A DNA stretch of 64,000 nucleotides from Eonycteris spelaea (GCA_003508835.1 PUFA01000022.1:1736001-1800000), one strand, 5' to 3'. Shown: positions 12,371-24,021, counted from the first letter of the stretch. Notes: a model not told the origin generated them from the sequence alone. Program-made: numbers and translations.

Positions 12371-13284
12371 AAATGAGGCATGAGATTTATTTTCCTTTCT
12401 TTGTTAAAGCCTGTTTGGTACCAGGGGACCATAATGCCGCCTAATAAAAGACCGGATGTTTGTTTGTGGGCAGGCAGCACTGCCGCCCTGCACCGAGGGG
12501 GCAGGAGACGGAAGGGTCTGTGGGCATATTTAAATAGAGCAGGTCTCTAACTCCTTGGAATCTCAGTCTTATTAGCTCAGTGAGTTCAAGAGTTCATGAG
12601 AGCATAAAGCCCCCACACAATATTTGATACACTTTATGAAATCAGAAGTGTGTTATGTAGAAGTTAGGAAAGTGTTATTTAATCTACCAGCTCACCTGGA
12701 GGCATTGTATTCAGCCGTGAGATTTTCCATTTAATCAAAATGTACTCAATTACAGATGAAAATCAGGTTCATACACCTGACAAACTCCAAAGAGGGCGAA
12801 ATAATCTAAATTTTTCTGATTCTCATAGATGAAGCTGTGCATGAACAAATGAAAAATGTGTATTATGCTCAAATTATTTAACATATTTTTAAAACCTCAT
12901 TTGTTTACATTTAAAGAAGAACCTTTTGATATTTATGTTCACCTCTTGAGCTCAGTGAGGTGGGGCTCCATTTACAGAATCTGAAGTGGCCAAGTTTTAA
13001 CTGTCAAAGCAAAATAGAAATTGTCCAAGTTATTTAAAAACAGTCGCGGGGTCACATTGACCCTGTGACAAGGATGCCTCCTTCATTTGTAAATAAAACG
13101 GCGGTACCGGAGGACGCCCCGAGTACATCACCCAGCACCTCCTCAGGAGTCGCTTCCACTCTCTGATTTCATTCCGAGTTTGGCAACATGAAACATATTA
13201 GTATTTTATGTTTCCCACTTGCCAGCTAGCAGGAAATGTTCTCTCAACTAATGTTCTCTCATAACGAATGACTTTGCAACTAAT
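12371..13284. other. Unassigned non-coding DNA
   Basis: No gene or repeat recognised. It contains one perfect hormone-response-like palindrome at 13049-13063, listed separately. Confidence 0.45.
13049..13063. promoter_or_regulatory. Perfect IR3 nuclear-receptor-like palindrome
   Basis: GGGTCACATTGACCC is an inverted repeat of the half-site GGGTCA with a 3-bp spacer, the geometry of estrogen-response elements (AGGTCA, 3-bp spacer, TGACCT). The sequence shows only the motif. Binding is not shown, and a match of this size can occur by chance. Confidence 0.3.
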
Positions 13285-13390
13285 AGAATAACAGTAGGAC
13301 CTACCTCATAGGCTTCCTATGAGATTTAAGAGACAAGGGGCAGAGAATGCTTAGAAGAGTCCCTGTCAGCTGCTCAGTTCCACGTGAGGA
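13285..13390 (+). mobile_element. MIR SINE fragment
   Basis: The segment with ACCTACCTCATAGG, followed by an AGAGAATGCTTAGAAGAGT stretch, follows the 3' half of the MIR consensus (CTACCTCATAGGGTTGTTGTGAGG, then GCTTAGAACAGTGCCTGGC). MIR is an ancient tRNA-derived SINE mobilised by L2. The copy is short and diverged. Confidence 0.65.
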
Positions 13391-14247
13391 AGATGCAGAC
13401 ACAGCTTACGCGTTCGCCGACCCCTTCTCTGTGGGCTCTGTACCAGCTGTATTGTTCCCTCAAGATGGATGTGCCATTCGATTTAGTGTTGTAAAATCAT
13501 GATGCTAGTTTTATTTTAAACAAATTACAATGAAGTGTTGTGAAGCAGCATAGTGATGCCAGTGCTTTCACTGTTGGGAAGTTATTTTAAAACATACACA
13601 TCATGTAGATCAGTTTCTATGATATTAAATCAAACAGCAAAGAATTTCATATTTCTCCTGAATTAGCATCTTGATTTAACTTTGTGACCAAGCAATCCTC
13701 ATTTGCTAGCTAAGGACTAGTGTTTTGAAACACCCACAGTAAATAATCTAACTAGCTTCTTCCCAGCATCCCCAGATACTGCAAGGAGGTAACATTCTTT
13801 TTCATCTTTAAAAAGACAATGCCTTGCCTGATGCAGCACCGAGGTGTGAAATACTTACCCCTGTTTTGCACTGCTCACCACAGGTGCAGGAAACTTCCAT
13901 ATTACTATAATAAAACATGTAATGCCTTCCTAATAGCTAAAACAGCTTACATTGTCATTTCTTAAGTGATTTCATAATCTTAAAAGACTGAGTGAAAGCA
14001 AGTAGGTTGTGTGGGAAAATAACAGTAAAAAGAAGGAGGAAAGGGATGAGGCAAGATAAATACAGGTGAAGCCTGAGGTAAACTTAAGTGTATGAGTTAG
14101 AGATCTGAGGACATTCGCCAATGGCGCGGGTTAGTAACACGTGGAACCTAGAAAATGAGAGGGCGATAAACACAACTCCTTTGCCTAGGCCACTTTTTTA
14201 TTTTCCCTGGAGGTTTCTAACTAGCCTTTCTTATCCTGATTGCATTA
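13391..14247. other. Unassigned non-coding DNA
   Basis: No feature recognised. AT-rich composition, no long frames. Confidence 0.45.
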
Positions 14248-14998
14248 ATTATCTATAGCTGCATAATAAAGTACCCCAGATTTAGCAAGTGAGAGCAACA
14301 GCCATTTATAATTTTACAATTCTGTGGGTCAGAAATCCCAGAGTATATAACGAGGCAGGTCTTGCTTAGAGTATGGGCCCCCAACCCCCGGGCCATGGAC
14401 CAATACCAGTTAGTGGCCTGTCAGGAACTGTGCCTTACAGCACAAGGTGAGAAGCTGGCGAGGGAGCAAAGCTTCACCTGTATCTGCAGCCGCTCCCCAG
14501 CGCCAGCATCACTGCCTCAGCTCCGCCTCAGATCATCAGTCATGAGATTCTCACCAAGGTCTCTGGTGCCAAATAGGTTGGGGACTGCTGGTTAGAGTAT
14601 ACGCCTCTTAGAAAGTAACAATCAAACCGTTGGATGGCTCTCCTGTCATCTGAAGTTCAGATTGGGTGAGGATCTGCTTCTGAACTCACAGGACTTTGGG
14701 CAAAGCTCAGACCTACTTCCAGCCTTTCTCATGGGGGTCTCTGTACCGGCCTTCTTCAGATTTTGGCAGATGGCTTTCCCCAGAAACCAGAGATATGAGA
14801 GAGAAAGAGAGAGCCAGAGCACTCACAGTGGAAGCCACAGTCTTTGGTAGTCTGATCTCAGAAGTGACATCGCATCACTTCCATCGTATTCTGTTAATTA
14901 GAAATGAACCATTAAATACAACTGACGCTCGAGGGGAGAGGACTGCACAGGACATGGTGACCAGGAGCAGGGACTGTCAGAGGCCGTTTTAGACGCTG
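14248..14998 (+). mobile_element. Old eutherian interspersed repeat (family not named), split by a hAT element
   Basis: The left part (about 14248-14365: TTATCTATAGCTGCATAATA and then a TTCTGTGGGTCAGAAATCCC stretch) and the right part (about 14600-14998, including a CTCAGAAGTGACATCGCATC stretch) follow the two halves of a common mammalian repeat that I recall beginning TTATCTATTGCTGCATAAC and running through a CTCGGAAGTCACACACCATC segment. I cannot name the family with certainty. The interruption by the hAT element shows this repeat is the older of the two. No coding remnant was noted. Confidence 0.55.
14374..14591. mobile_element. Non-autonomous hAT-type DNA transposon with 8-bp target duplication
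   Basis: The 218-bp element begins TGGGCCCCCAACCCCCGGG and ends AGGTTGGGGACTGCTGG, so its ends are imperfect inverted repeats around CCCCAACC / GGTTGGGG. It is flanked by perfect 8-bp direct repeats TTAGAGTA at 14366-14373 and 14592-14599. An 8-bp duplication is the hallmark of hAT transposases. The interior resembles a common mammalian Tip100-like hAT family whose exact name I do not assert. It is too short to encode transposase, so it would have been mobilised in trans. Confidence 0.85.
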
Positions 14999-15599
14999 CC
15001 TCCCAGCTGAATCCAGTACTATCACTCAGGCCAATCCCAAACTTGTGTGCAGGTGACCAGAGAACCCAGATATGTCCCTATAAAATGATAGTGGTATGAA
15101 GGGAAAACTTTTTCTTTGTTGAAGTCCTACTCTTTGTCTAACAATTCAGAAATGCAATTATGACAAAAACAAATAACATGTCCTCTCTCGTAGTGGTACA
15201 TATAGAATTATTTTTTAATATTTAAATTGTGACATCTGGTATTTGCTTTAAAGTAACTCAAATTTAAAATGTTGGAGTTTAGAAAAAACTGTGGGAGAGA
15301 TGAATTAAGCATTCATTGAACTAGATTATAGAGACTTAAAAAAAACCCACGATAACTTATTGTACTTATCAAACTTAATAATTTCTTAGAATAATGCAAC
15401 ACCCAGGAAATAGCTATAGTTGCAAGTTTGCCGTCAGAATATCTGCTTACAGTGGGTTTATCTAGGGTCCACCTCATCGACTGAGCTGAGTGCACACTTG
15501 TAGTGTCCTTAAGTTTTTCTGTCTTTGATATTTTCTATAAATTGCTTTTTATGTTTGGAGGCTTGCCTAAATTCAAGGTCATTTTTTTTTTTTTTTGGT
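14999..15599. other. Unassigned non-coding DNA
   Basis: No feature recognised. AT-rich. Confidence 0.45.
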
Positions 15600-16000
15600 G
15601 AGAATAGTTCATAGGTAATTCTGTATACTCCTTACTCTATGACATCAGGAGATGTGTAATGATATGAAATCCATCATTTTGTTCAGGTGTTGTCAGTTTG
15701 AACAATACATTGTAAAATTCTCAGTCTTTCATCTAATTACTTTAGCATTTTGATAATTTTCCAGGTGAATTCTTTTATTCTTTGCCACAACGTAGAAATT
15801 TTCCAATTAGATCATTCTTTGGCATTTATAAGTTAGAATTCTTCTATAAAGAATACACTTATCTCATCTCTGTTTAGTTTCTGTAAAAAATAGTCTATAC
15901 AGAAAAGGCAAGATAAATAATTGATTCTTCACTTTTGTGGATCACTTTTTCTAATAAGTTATTGTCCTTGAAACTCTGAAATCAATCAATGGAAGTTTTT
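15600..16000 (-). mobile_element. Possible old L1 3'-UTR fragment
   Basis: The stretch about 15660-15860, including ATCCATCATTTTGTTCAGG and GAATTCTTCTATAAAGAA, resembles reversed 3'-UTR sequence of old mammalian L1 families. The similarity is patchy and the edges are guesses. An unclassified AT-rich sequence is the alternative. Confidence 0.4.
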
Positions 16001-16330
16001 TTTTGTATCGAGGGTTCTTATATAATTGATATGAGAATTCTTACATACATTGCTCTGATTATTATAAGTCTCAAGACTTTATAAACCTGTGTCATTTTTC
16101 TCAGTTGGTCTTATACCATCTAAGACATTATATACTTTATTAATTTCTTTGTCATCTTTCTTCTCTGTTAGAATAAGTTTCCTTTGAGTTGGGACTTTGC
16201 TTGCAGCAGTATTTCAGATCTTAAGAAGACTTGCTGTTACACAATGAGTTCAATTTGGGTTTTTTTGTTGTTGTTGTTGCTGCTGAAAATGAATCAGTAT
16301 GACTAGGAACTTACCTGTCAACTGCATACT

Positions 16331-16386
16331 TGCATGTGTGCGTGTGTGTGTGCATGTATATGTATGTGTGTGAGAGTATGTGTGTA
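16331..16386. repeat. Imperfect (TG)n microsatellite
   Basis: TG repeats interrupted by CG, CATG and TATG units. Confidence 0.85.
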
Positions 16387-16549
16387 GAATCAGAAAGAGA
16401 GATTCAGAGCCAACAGATTATCGTAGAGAAGGAAAATCACACAAATGGTTTTCAAAAAATATAAAATAAAAAATGTATTTCAGGAGAAGTGAAGGGAATG
16501 AACTACTGGGTTAAAATGTTCTTGAGAGCCTTGCTAGGATAAGAAAGAA

Positions 16550-16585
16550 GGCTCACGTACTGAACATGGCTCACGTACTGAACAT
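16550..16585. repeat. Perfect tandem duplication, 18-bp unit
   Basis: Two identical copies of GGCTCACGTACTGAACAT stand head to tail at 16550-16567 and 16568-16585, followed by GGC of a third start. Identity of the copies suggests a recent event or an assembly artefact. Confidence 0.85.
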
Positions 16586-16589
16586 GGCA

Positions 16590-17334
16590 CCACGTTGCCG
16601 GAGCGATCCGTGTCTTTAGGTCTTTTCTCTATCTACATGCACTTTCTTGGCAGCCTCATCTAGATCTTAAACTAAACACCACATATACACAGACGGCTCT
16701 CAAATTTATATCTTCATAGTTACCTGAAATCCAGACTAATATATCCAACTCAGTGTCTTTCTTTGCATGTCCAATAAACATTGCAATATCTTTTTAAAAA
16801 AATTTATCTGTTCTTCCCATAACTCTACTCATAAAACAAAGTCCAGCCTTCTAACGCATCTAGCCAAAATTTTGTGAAATATTCTTTGACTCTTACTTTC
16901 TGGAAGATAAATGGGCAGAGTTTATAGAAATAAAGATATTTACTGCAGTTGGCTTTCACCAGGACAGTCTCACCCCCGAAGGCAGCTCCCCTTATGCCCG
17001 CCCACTTCTCCAACTCGCCAGAGGTGCAGAAAGGGACCCAGGGACATAGTGACTGCTGGCCGTCAGGATCTTCTGAGAGCCATTTAGAAATACAGATGCT
17101 ATTTCAGACCTATTTTCAGAATTGCAGTTGTAAGGTGCAGGTTTACTTATTAAAAAAAAAATTAACGTATTTTCAACACGTAGATGTAGATTGAGAATCA
17201 CTAATTACCACATTCCTATTCAGTCCTATGAAATACCTGTTGCCAGCATCTGTTTCTTGGACAGCATCCTCATGATGCCACTGCTCCTATTTCCATCCTA
17301 GTGTACCCTTTTGGCAGTGGCAAGGCTGGTTTAG
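16590..17334. other. Unassigned non-coding DNA
   Basis: No recognised gene or repeat. Short overlapping frames on both strands at 16825-17201 are not convincing. Confidence 0.45.
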
Positions 17335-17480
17335 ATCAGTGGTCTTTACCATTTTCACTCATAAAGTCTTTCATGACTTGGAAAAAACAATATGCCCCCT
17401 ACATTTGAAAGATGATGATTAAAAGTTTTTCATTGTAAATTTAAATGGTTGTGAAAGATAATTTTTGATGATTTTAAAAA
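17335..17480 (+). mobile_element. Possible hAT (Charlie-like) DNA transposon fragment
   Basis: ATCAGTGGTCTTTACCATTTTC, preceded by unrelated DNA, resembles the CAGTGGTTCTTAACC-type terminus of Charlie-group hAT elements, followed by a CATAAAGTCTTTCATGACTT body of the expected kind. The other end and a target duplication were not found. Confidence 0.4.
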
Positions 17481-18547
17481 TTCTGTTATGTGAAAAAATC
17501 ACATAATGGTCTAACATCAAAAATGACTTTTAACGATAGGCTGACAGGTAAAATTCAAGAGGGGTGCGAGGTATACCTTCCTTTTAGAAAGTAAGGGGAG
17601 GACAGTTGTGAAGTGACATGAAGAGATTTCTGGCCTGATGCAGTGTAGGCGAGAGGACATAAAGAAACCACAGATCTGGAAACAGGTTTATTCAGAGCCC
17701 TCTGGGCCTGTGCGCGCCTGAGAGCATGTCCGGGTAGCTCAGGGGCACGTCTGGCGCGGTTCCAGTCCCATGGCAGGTGCGCAGCGCATGCCCGATGGAC
17801 AGAGAGATGTGGGTCAAGTTATTCCAGAAATTTCCTGCTTAACTTCTGTCGACAAAGATATACATGGTAATTTATCTCACAATAATTTTTATACACAAAG
17901 CCATATTTACCACCTACTAGATAAAATTTCAGAGATTCTTTACCAATCGCATACATACTTGATTTCAAATTTAATGCTGTTCAAAGGAGAATTCCAAACA
18001 GATGTTGGGCAAATGTGTGTGACTAATGAAGAGAAAGGGCCGTATCTCTGCAGTCATCAGCTGTGGTGGCCTTTGGATGACGCTCTCTGGGCTTCAGGAG
18101 TGAGTTTTTGTTTCTAGGAGAAACTTAAATAAGCAGCTTTGAAAAAGTTAAGGAAGAATATAAAATTAATATTATTTCTCAATCACGAAAATGACTGTTA
18201 CATATCAGGAATGTTATATGTTAACCATATGGCTTTTTCAAGACATGGAGCTCGTTTAATGTAGGAAAGACAGAATGAAACATTTTACTTATTTATGTTA
18301 CTGAGTTTTTATGCTATTAAAAGCCCTCTTATTACACTTTTAATAATTTGTCGGAAATTCAAAATGCATTGCAAAGTCAATACTTTTTGTAGTGAATGCC
18401 ATTTTATAAGACAGCACTTACATTTCTCTACCCAGATCCAACACTTACACAATGCAAAATGGCATGATTAGACCATGATGCTGCAGCTTTCCATATTTCT
18501 CTCTGTAGTATTTATTTTTAAGTGATCTGATTCACCATGCTTTGTCA
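17481..18547. other. Unassigned non-coding DNA
   Basis: A 115-codon plus-strand frame (17770-18117) has no recognised domain and no supporting splice or promoter context. Nothing else is recognised. Confidence 0.45.
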
Positions 18548-18740
18548 AGTGTGATTTATTTAACAGACATCCATTTGTTGGGTGCCTCCTGCTCTGTAAG
18601 CATTGGTCTAAGGTTGTGAGGGTCAGAGACCCATAGGCAAGGTCCTTCCCGTGAAGGGGGAAGTGCCCCCTATCACAGTGGCAGGTGTACATGCACGGTG
18701 CGGCATCAGGTAGGATGTGGAGAAGGGCATGGATGCTAGC
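18548..18740 (-). mobile_element. LINE-2 3'-end fragment
   Basis: The plus strand reads TTATTTAACAGACATCCATT, then a TTGTTGGGTGCCTCCTGCTC stretch, then GGCAAGGTCCTTCCCGTGAA. This is the reversed L2 tail order (ATTCAACAAATATTTATTGAGC, then GTGCCAGGCACTG, then AAAGTCCCTGCCCTCATGGA). The minus-strand frame across it carries no real protein. Confidence 0.65.
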
Positions 18741-19789
18741 CCCAGGAAAAACTAGAAGATGGCAAATGTTTTGTGTTACTGCATAAATCGAGATATGCTG
18801 ACATGGAAAAATGAAACAATTCAAACTCATTTTTTGTGCAACTAAGTCTTTTTTGATGATCAAGCAATGCACTCTCTTTTTTGGACACCTAAAGTCAGCA
18901 ACTAAATTCAGCTTGTTTCGTTAGTTGACTCAGTTAACCTCTCCTACAGAAGAAGAACAGCTATGCCCCTTCTGTTCATTGGAAATGACTCTGGCATGGG
19001 GAAAAATAGGATTCATTGTTTCAATTTAATAGAAAATCCTTTTTTTTGGTCTGGGTGACATTATAGTAAAAATATGAGTCATTCTGGTTTTGCAGCCGTT
19101 ACATTTTCTGATTTTCCTTGTTCCCCTTTGTCAAGAGTTAGATAGTAACTTTTCATCCGATTCTGACTTCAACATAAAGGTTTAATTGTCAGCCATTAAA
19201 ATTGATTGTAGCTATTTGCAGCTGACAGGAATATGAGACCAAAGAGAGCCTCACACAGGACAGAATTTGTCATTTGGAAAGTTGCTGCTACATTGGCCTG
19301 CTCTGTAACTCTAGAATGCAGAGCTGTGACGGGCACAGCAGGCAGCTCACCGCTATGGCGTGAAAAGACCAACAGCAGAGTAACAACACGGTCGGGTGTA
19401 GCAGAGTGCCGGGGAGCAGTCGTATGTGACTGCGCTTCCGCCGTGGTGTTTACAACCAAAACCAAAGTAATTGCTGCCATAAAATGTCGTCTCACACAGC
19501 CTGGCAGGCCCCCGTAAACCTCGGGAAGGACAGCTGTGTTTGGGCCAGGTGTTAGCAGTCCTGTGGCGTGAGCCTTGGCCATGCAGTGGGAGTAGGTCTT
19601 TGACACTGGGTGGTGAGTGGCTGTCTGTTGTAAATGCCCTTTACCGAGTGTGGATGTTTACCTGAGAAATCAACCCACGTACCTGCTGTTTTATGATGCC
19701 GTTCCCTCCTAAAACACTTCTAGAGCATACCTGTGTCATCCAACAGGGAAGAAAAGGAAAACGTGAAAGCATTCCAGTTTTCCCTTTAA
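18741..19789. other. Unassigned non-coding DNA
   Basis: A 136-codon minus-strand frame (19196-19606) and an overlapping 94-codon plus-strand frame (19233-19517) occupy the same DNA, with no recognised domain in either. A CpG-rich stretch lies at about 19325-19450. Confidence 0.45.
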
Positions 19790-20290
19790 TTTCAGTGCTG
19801 CTAATTGTCGGCCAACATCAAGCAGTTTACTTATTTGTTCCGAAGCACTACGTTAGCTAGTTGACATAAATATTAAAGTGCACGTGCTTTCTTCTCGGCT
19901 TGAGATCCATCCATGCTGTTATTTGCAGCGTTGCATCTGCAATGCAAAAACAAAGTCCTAGTCATGTTTCTTCCATAAAGTTTCCTTTGATGAGCTTTTA
20001 CATTTATTATTTAATCCCCTGCGAGCAACACTGAAACTTGACCTTAGCTATATTGGAACACAGTCTCTGTTTATCTCATTTATTTTGCCTGTCTTTGATA
20101 AACATTAAAATAACGTGGCCATTGTTTTTAACATAAAATAGGGTTATTTGATCAATGTTTGATCTAGTCTCTTTTAATTGATAGTTTTATAACTCAATTA
20201 GAGACCAGAAACAATACATTGAGTTTTATTGCCATTCGAGAGGCTTTTTCCCCCAGTAAGATTTTATAAATAGAGCCAACTGAGTTATTG
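19790..20290. promoter_or_regulatory. Candidate conserved non-coding (enhancer-like) block
   Basis: This repeat-free AT-rich block is dense in homeodomain-, POU-, SOX- and forkhead-like words. ATGCAAAAACAAAG (19942-19955) places a POU-like ATGCAAA next to a SOX-like AACAAAG. A near-palindrome GATCAATGTTTGATC lies at 20150-20164, with TGATAAACATTAAAAT just upstream. It has the texture of vertebrate conserved elements, but AT-rich DNA yields such words easily. Conservation cannot be judged here. Confidence 0.2.
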
Positions 20291-21489
20291 TGATGCTGGT
20301 GTTTACTTCAAGTGTCAGCCTTCCGATTTGCTGCCCCGCCCCACACTGAAATGCTCTCTACTTCTAGCCCAGGGCCCGCCGGGTACCTGGGTACCACCCC
20401 CACCTGAACTTCTCAGAAGTCGTGCTCTCCAGTGAACTGGGGTTGTGGGAGCTGAGCAAATACCAAATACTTTGGACAAAAACTCAACCAGATAAGAGGA
20501 GGGAATAGTACAGAAAAAAAAATGTATGCATGATTTATAATTGTTTAAAAAAGTTTCCTTTTTTATGCCAGTAAAATCGACTGTCAAGAAATTTATAATA
20601 GTGGCTTTATGTGGGGTGTTGATAGGTCATAGATTCTGTAGTTTTCTTATTCGTCTGTGTTGTTTGCCTTTTAATAATCAATTGCCATTACTTTTAATAG
20701 TGGACCGATTTGCAAATGTAATCCATAAAGGAAATTACCTCGAAGACCTAGGATAGGAATTGTCATGTATAAGATAATGTACCTAACTGGTCTTGGACAG
20801 AATTAATAGGATTGATTAAAAATTAAAACAGCATTCAAGTTTGCATGAAATTTTCAAACCGTTTATACTTTTAAAAAGTAGAAAAGTATTACTGTTATTA
20901 TCGATCTGGGTATTCTACAGTTCCTTTCTGGGAATTTCAAAAAGCTGCAGGGACTTTGCAAGACATAGTAAAACTTTTTTTGAAATCAAATGTGAGAATA
21001 TAAAATAAAAAAAAATAATACCCAGAACAATTATTAATGACGACAAGCATTAAAAACAATAAACCAGTATACTTTCTTAGTCTTCAGATTTATTCCGTAA
21101 TTAGTCTTGACTCATTCAGTTTTGGAGTTAGAGTACCATGAGGGACAGGCATATACTTTCAGAGTCTTCCCCCTTACTCCAGACTGGAAGTCACTAAATG
21201 GGATTTAGTTGGTTGCTGATTCATTGAAAATAAAATAGAGAGTTTTAGAATAAGATTAGGGTCTGGCTTGGATGATAAAGTAGCATTATTCTAAATTAAT
21301 AAGTAAGTAAATAAGTAAATAAACAAAATAATTGTTAATATAATATTTTTATCTACTTAATTTATAGGCATACTATTCATAGTCAGAGATGTCCTAAAAA
21401 GTGAGATTATCAAAAATATCCTATTTTTTAATCACCTGCTTGGGGGTTCTCCACCTTAGCCAATGAAAGGATATTTAATGTAATGCTTG
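20291..21489. other. Unassigned non-coding DNA
   Basis: No repeat or gene recognised. A GC-richer island lies at about 20325-20450. A short GCCATTACTTTTAATAGTGG at about 20684 recalls a mariner-derived MITE but is too short to call. Confidence 0.45.
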
Positions 21490-21575
21490 TACTCTCACGG
21501 GTGTGGACCAAACACAGCACAACTTGTCACACAGTAGATGTTTAGTCAGGTGGTGACTGACCGAATGAATAAATT
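21490..21575 (+). mobile_element. LINE-2 3'-tail fragment
   Basis: ACACAGTAGATGTTTAGTCA followed by GACCGAATGAATAAAT follows the L2 terminus (CACATAGTAGGTGCTCAATAAA, then GAATGAATGA). Very short, diverged copy. Confidence 0.55.
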
Positions 21576-22924
21576 ATTTGTTGAGCCAATGGTTAAAACT
21601 GGAATTTCTATAATAAATTTTATATTACCTTTTACGAAGATGCAGTATGCATTGCTTTGCATATATAAATTTTATACTTGATTCCCCAAGCAGTTTGTAG
21701 AGGGTCTTTTTAAAGAGCAAGTTACTAAAATATTCCAACAAATCTTTATCAGTCACAGCAAAAAAATAATAATTCTGCTTTTGTGAAGTTGTATCCTGAA
21801 ATAAATTAACAGAATTAAAAACATCTGTTATTTCAAAGGGGCTAAGTTAATTATGAATAAAATTTTTACTAGATGGAATTCGATTTTTGTTCTATGGTTT
21901 AGAATATTCTTCTTCTAAGATGGGTAAATTAGAAAATAAAATGTTATCTTGCATATGGTAATTTTGTTATAATGATGATAATATTTTCTGCAAAAATACT
22001 ATTTTTTAGAGGAGGACACAACATTTAACGGCCATTTCATCTCATAGGTTCACTCATATTTTAGGCAGGTTCAGCAGTTGCATAGCTTCAAGCGCAGCAT
22101 GCCTTCTGACATTCTGTAGGATAACCTGATACATCAGATGAGAGCCCCCCTGGAAACAATATGAACAAGCTAGTTTCAATCAAGGATTCTAGCTGCTGGC
22201 TTTTCTAGCAATGTCAAGTATGCCCCACACTTGTGATTCTGGCCTTAGCATGGTGGCCTATCAAAAGGGATTTCATGTTTTTTCTTTGCCTCAAAAGTTT
22301 TGATGTTATCCAAGAAAACTGAAGCAGATGATTTCTCTCTTTTTTATCCTAGCCGTCATTTTTCCTTGTTCAGTAACCAGCACCTAGTCTCTTCAGATAC
22401 CTTTCACTTCAGCGTGGCTTCTTCTTAATTAAGTCGTTGTTTCAGAGCCATCGTATGATCTGCCTCTTTTACTTTAAAGAGTCAGCAGATGAAATGTCGC
22501 AGTTGAGGACTTCTAGCAGCAGCCCAGAGAGCACTCGGGCAGAGACTTTCAGCAGGGCTCACACGTCACTTAGGTCACGATTTCAATTTCTCTAAATGAA
22601 CAGCCTGAGCATGAAATATAAATGACTAAAAATTAAATTTAAGCTATAGTATTTTGCTCTAAGACTAATTGGAAGAGCCTGAAGGTATAGTAATGATTAA
22701 AACTACAGGCTGTCACATCAAGGGACAGTGGCATTTTATGGTGTTTCTATAAATGGAATTCAGAAGCACTGTGGAGTTAGGATAAGGGCTTCTGAAACAG
22801 AGGATGACCTTCCATATTAAATATACATTGCACACATCAGTGATGTTTGATGAATTATTCATCACCCTAACAGCATGCATTATGTATTAAAAAGAAATGC
22901 TCACCCCAAACTTCTTAACATTAA
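21576..22924. other. Unassigned non-coding DNA
   Basis: No recognised feature. AT-rich with no frames over 60 codons, and it could contain conserved non-coding sequence. Confidence 0.45.
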
Positions 22925-22954
22925 AACACACACACGCACACACATACACACACA
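22925..22954. repeat. (CA)n microsatellite
   Basis: CA dinucleotides with single CG and TA interruptions. Confidence 0.9.
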
Positions 22955-23917
22955 GTGCTGCATCGCTGAGCTGTAGTCTTTATTCAAGCCTCTGCTGAGA
23001 TGTTAAGACAGCTGCCCTTCTCATATTTCACAAACAAATCTGTTTAGATTATTGATTCCCTTTAGCACATTCTGGAAGACTGAACTTTATTTTTAAAGTT
23101 GCTTTAGATGCACTGTACACTTGAAAAATAGCTATGTATTAGTACTATCTAAACTGTGATATTTTTGATCAATTAGAAACATGTGTTATAGGAGTTACTA
23201 GTGATTTTAAGTGCTGTCTTCAAGAATAATAAATATCATTTAGATTAGAAGAGAAGAGAAATTGTGCAAATATCATTGAATTGACAATTTTTAGAACTGT
23301 GTTCTAATTTAGACAAAACAAATGCCCTGAGTGACAATTATGAAGCTATACCATACTCTGTATTTTGATTTCTTAGATCATCATTATTGCCTGTCTTGCC
23401 ATTAATTCATCTCATACCACTTTCCATTCTGGCTGCCATGTTCTTTTCCTCTATTAGTTTACTCTGAGATGAGTGAGCCTTACTAGTTTCTTCTACATAT
23501 TTACCATGGCATATTTTCTCATGAACAGAAGCAGAAAGTTTTAATTTTGGGGAGTCGGGGGTGGAATTCATAGCAGTCAGTGTTTGTGCTCTGACGAAAG
23601 TCAGGGTTTGGGGGACATACACATGGGCATAGAGCTGCGTGGTTTTTCTGTTTGTTTTGTTTCAGCACTATAAAATAAGAAGAAAAAAAATAAACAGGAA
23701 AGAATTTTTCTGTCTCCATTTGTAAGACCCTGAGCAATCTGTTTGATTTACCTGAGTTTCAGTATCTAAGTCCCTACACTGAGTGAGCTGGCTGAGGAAG
23801 AAGGAGCAGTTACACTAGATCATTCACAGATTCCTCTTTGGCTAGCAAATTATATGCCTTTAAGGCCTGGCTGTAAACATGGCTCGCTCTTGATATTTAT
23901 TCAAAATAAAAATAAAA
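22955..23917. other. Unassigned non-coding DNA
   Basis: No recognised feature. Confidence 0.45.
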
Positions 23918-23921
23918 AGAT

Positions 23922-24021
23922 GAGGTGGAGGAGGGAGCAGGGTGGGGGGGAGGGAGGAGGAGGGAGAAGGGGAATGGGAAGGTGGAGAAGAAGGAGACAG
24001 AAAGAAAAAGCAAGAAAAAAA
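23922..24021 (+). repeat. Purine-rich (GGA/GAA) tract with quadruplex potential
   Basis: About 100 bases are almost entirely A and G, including GGGTGGGGGGGAGGG near 23940-23954. The tract fits G-quadruplex and triplex (H-DNA) patterns. The Arg/Gly/Lys-rich frame across it is an artefact of composition. Confidence 0.85.

Noticed and set aside
12055..12480. 141-codon minus-strand frame rich in His, Tyr, Thr and Ile
   Set aside because: Its middle is the translation of the TG/TATG repeat and the rest lacks any domain.
17730..17775. tRNA-like words (TAGCTCAGGGG, then GGTTCCAGTCC) suggesting a tRNA-derived SINE
   Set aside because: The A-box-like and B-box-like words are only 12 bases apart, far less than the usual 30 or so. 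No SINE body, tail or target duplication was found.
20670..20710. Short similarity to a mariner-derived MITE (GCCATTACTTTTAATAGTGG)
   Set aside because: Only about 20 bases match and there are no TA-flanked terminal inverted repeats.
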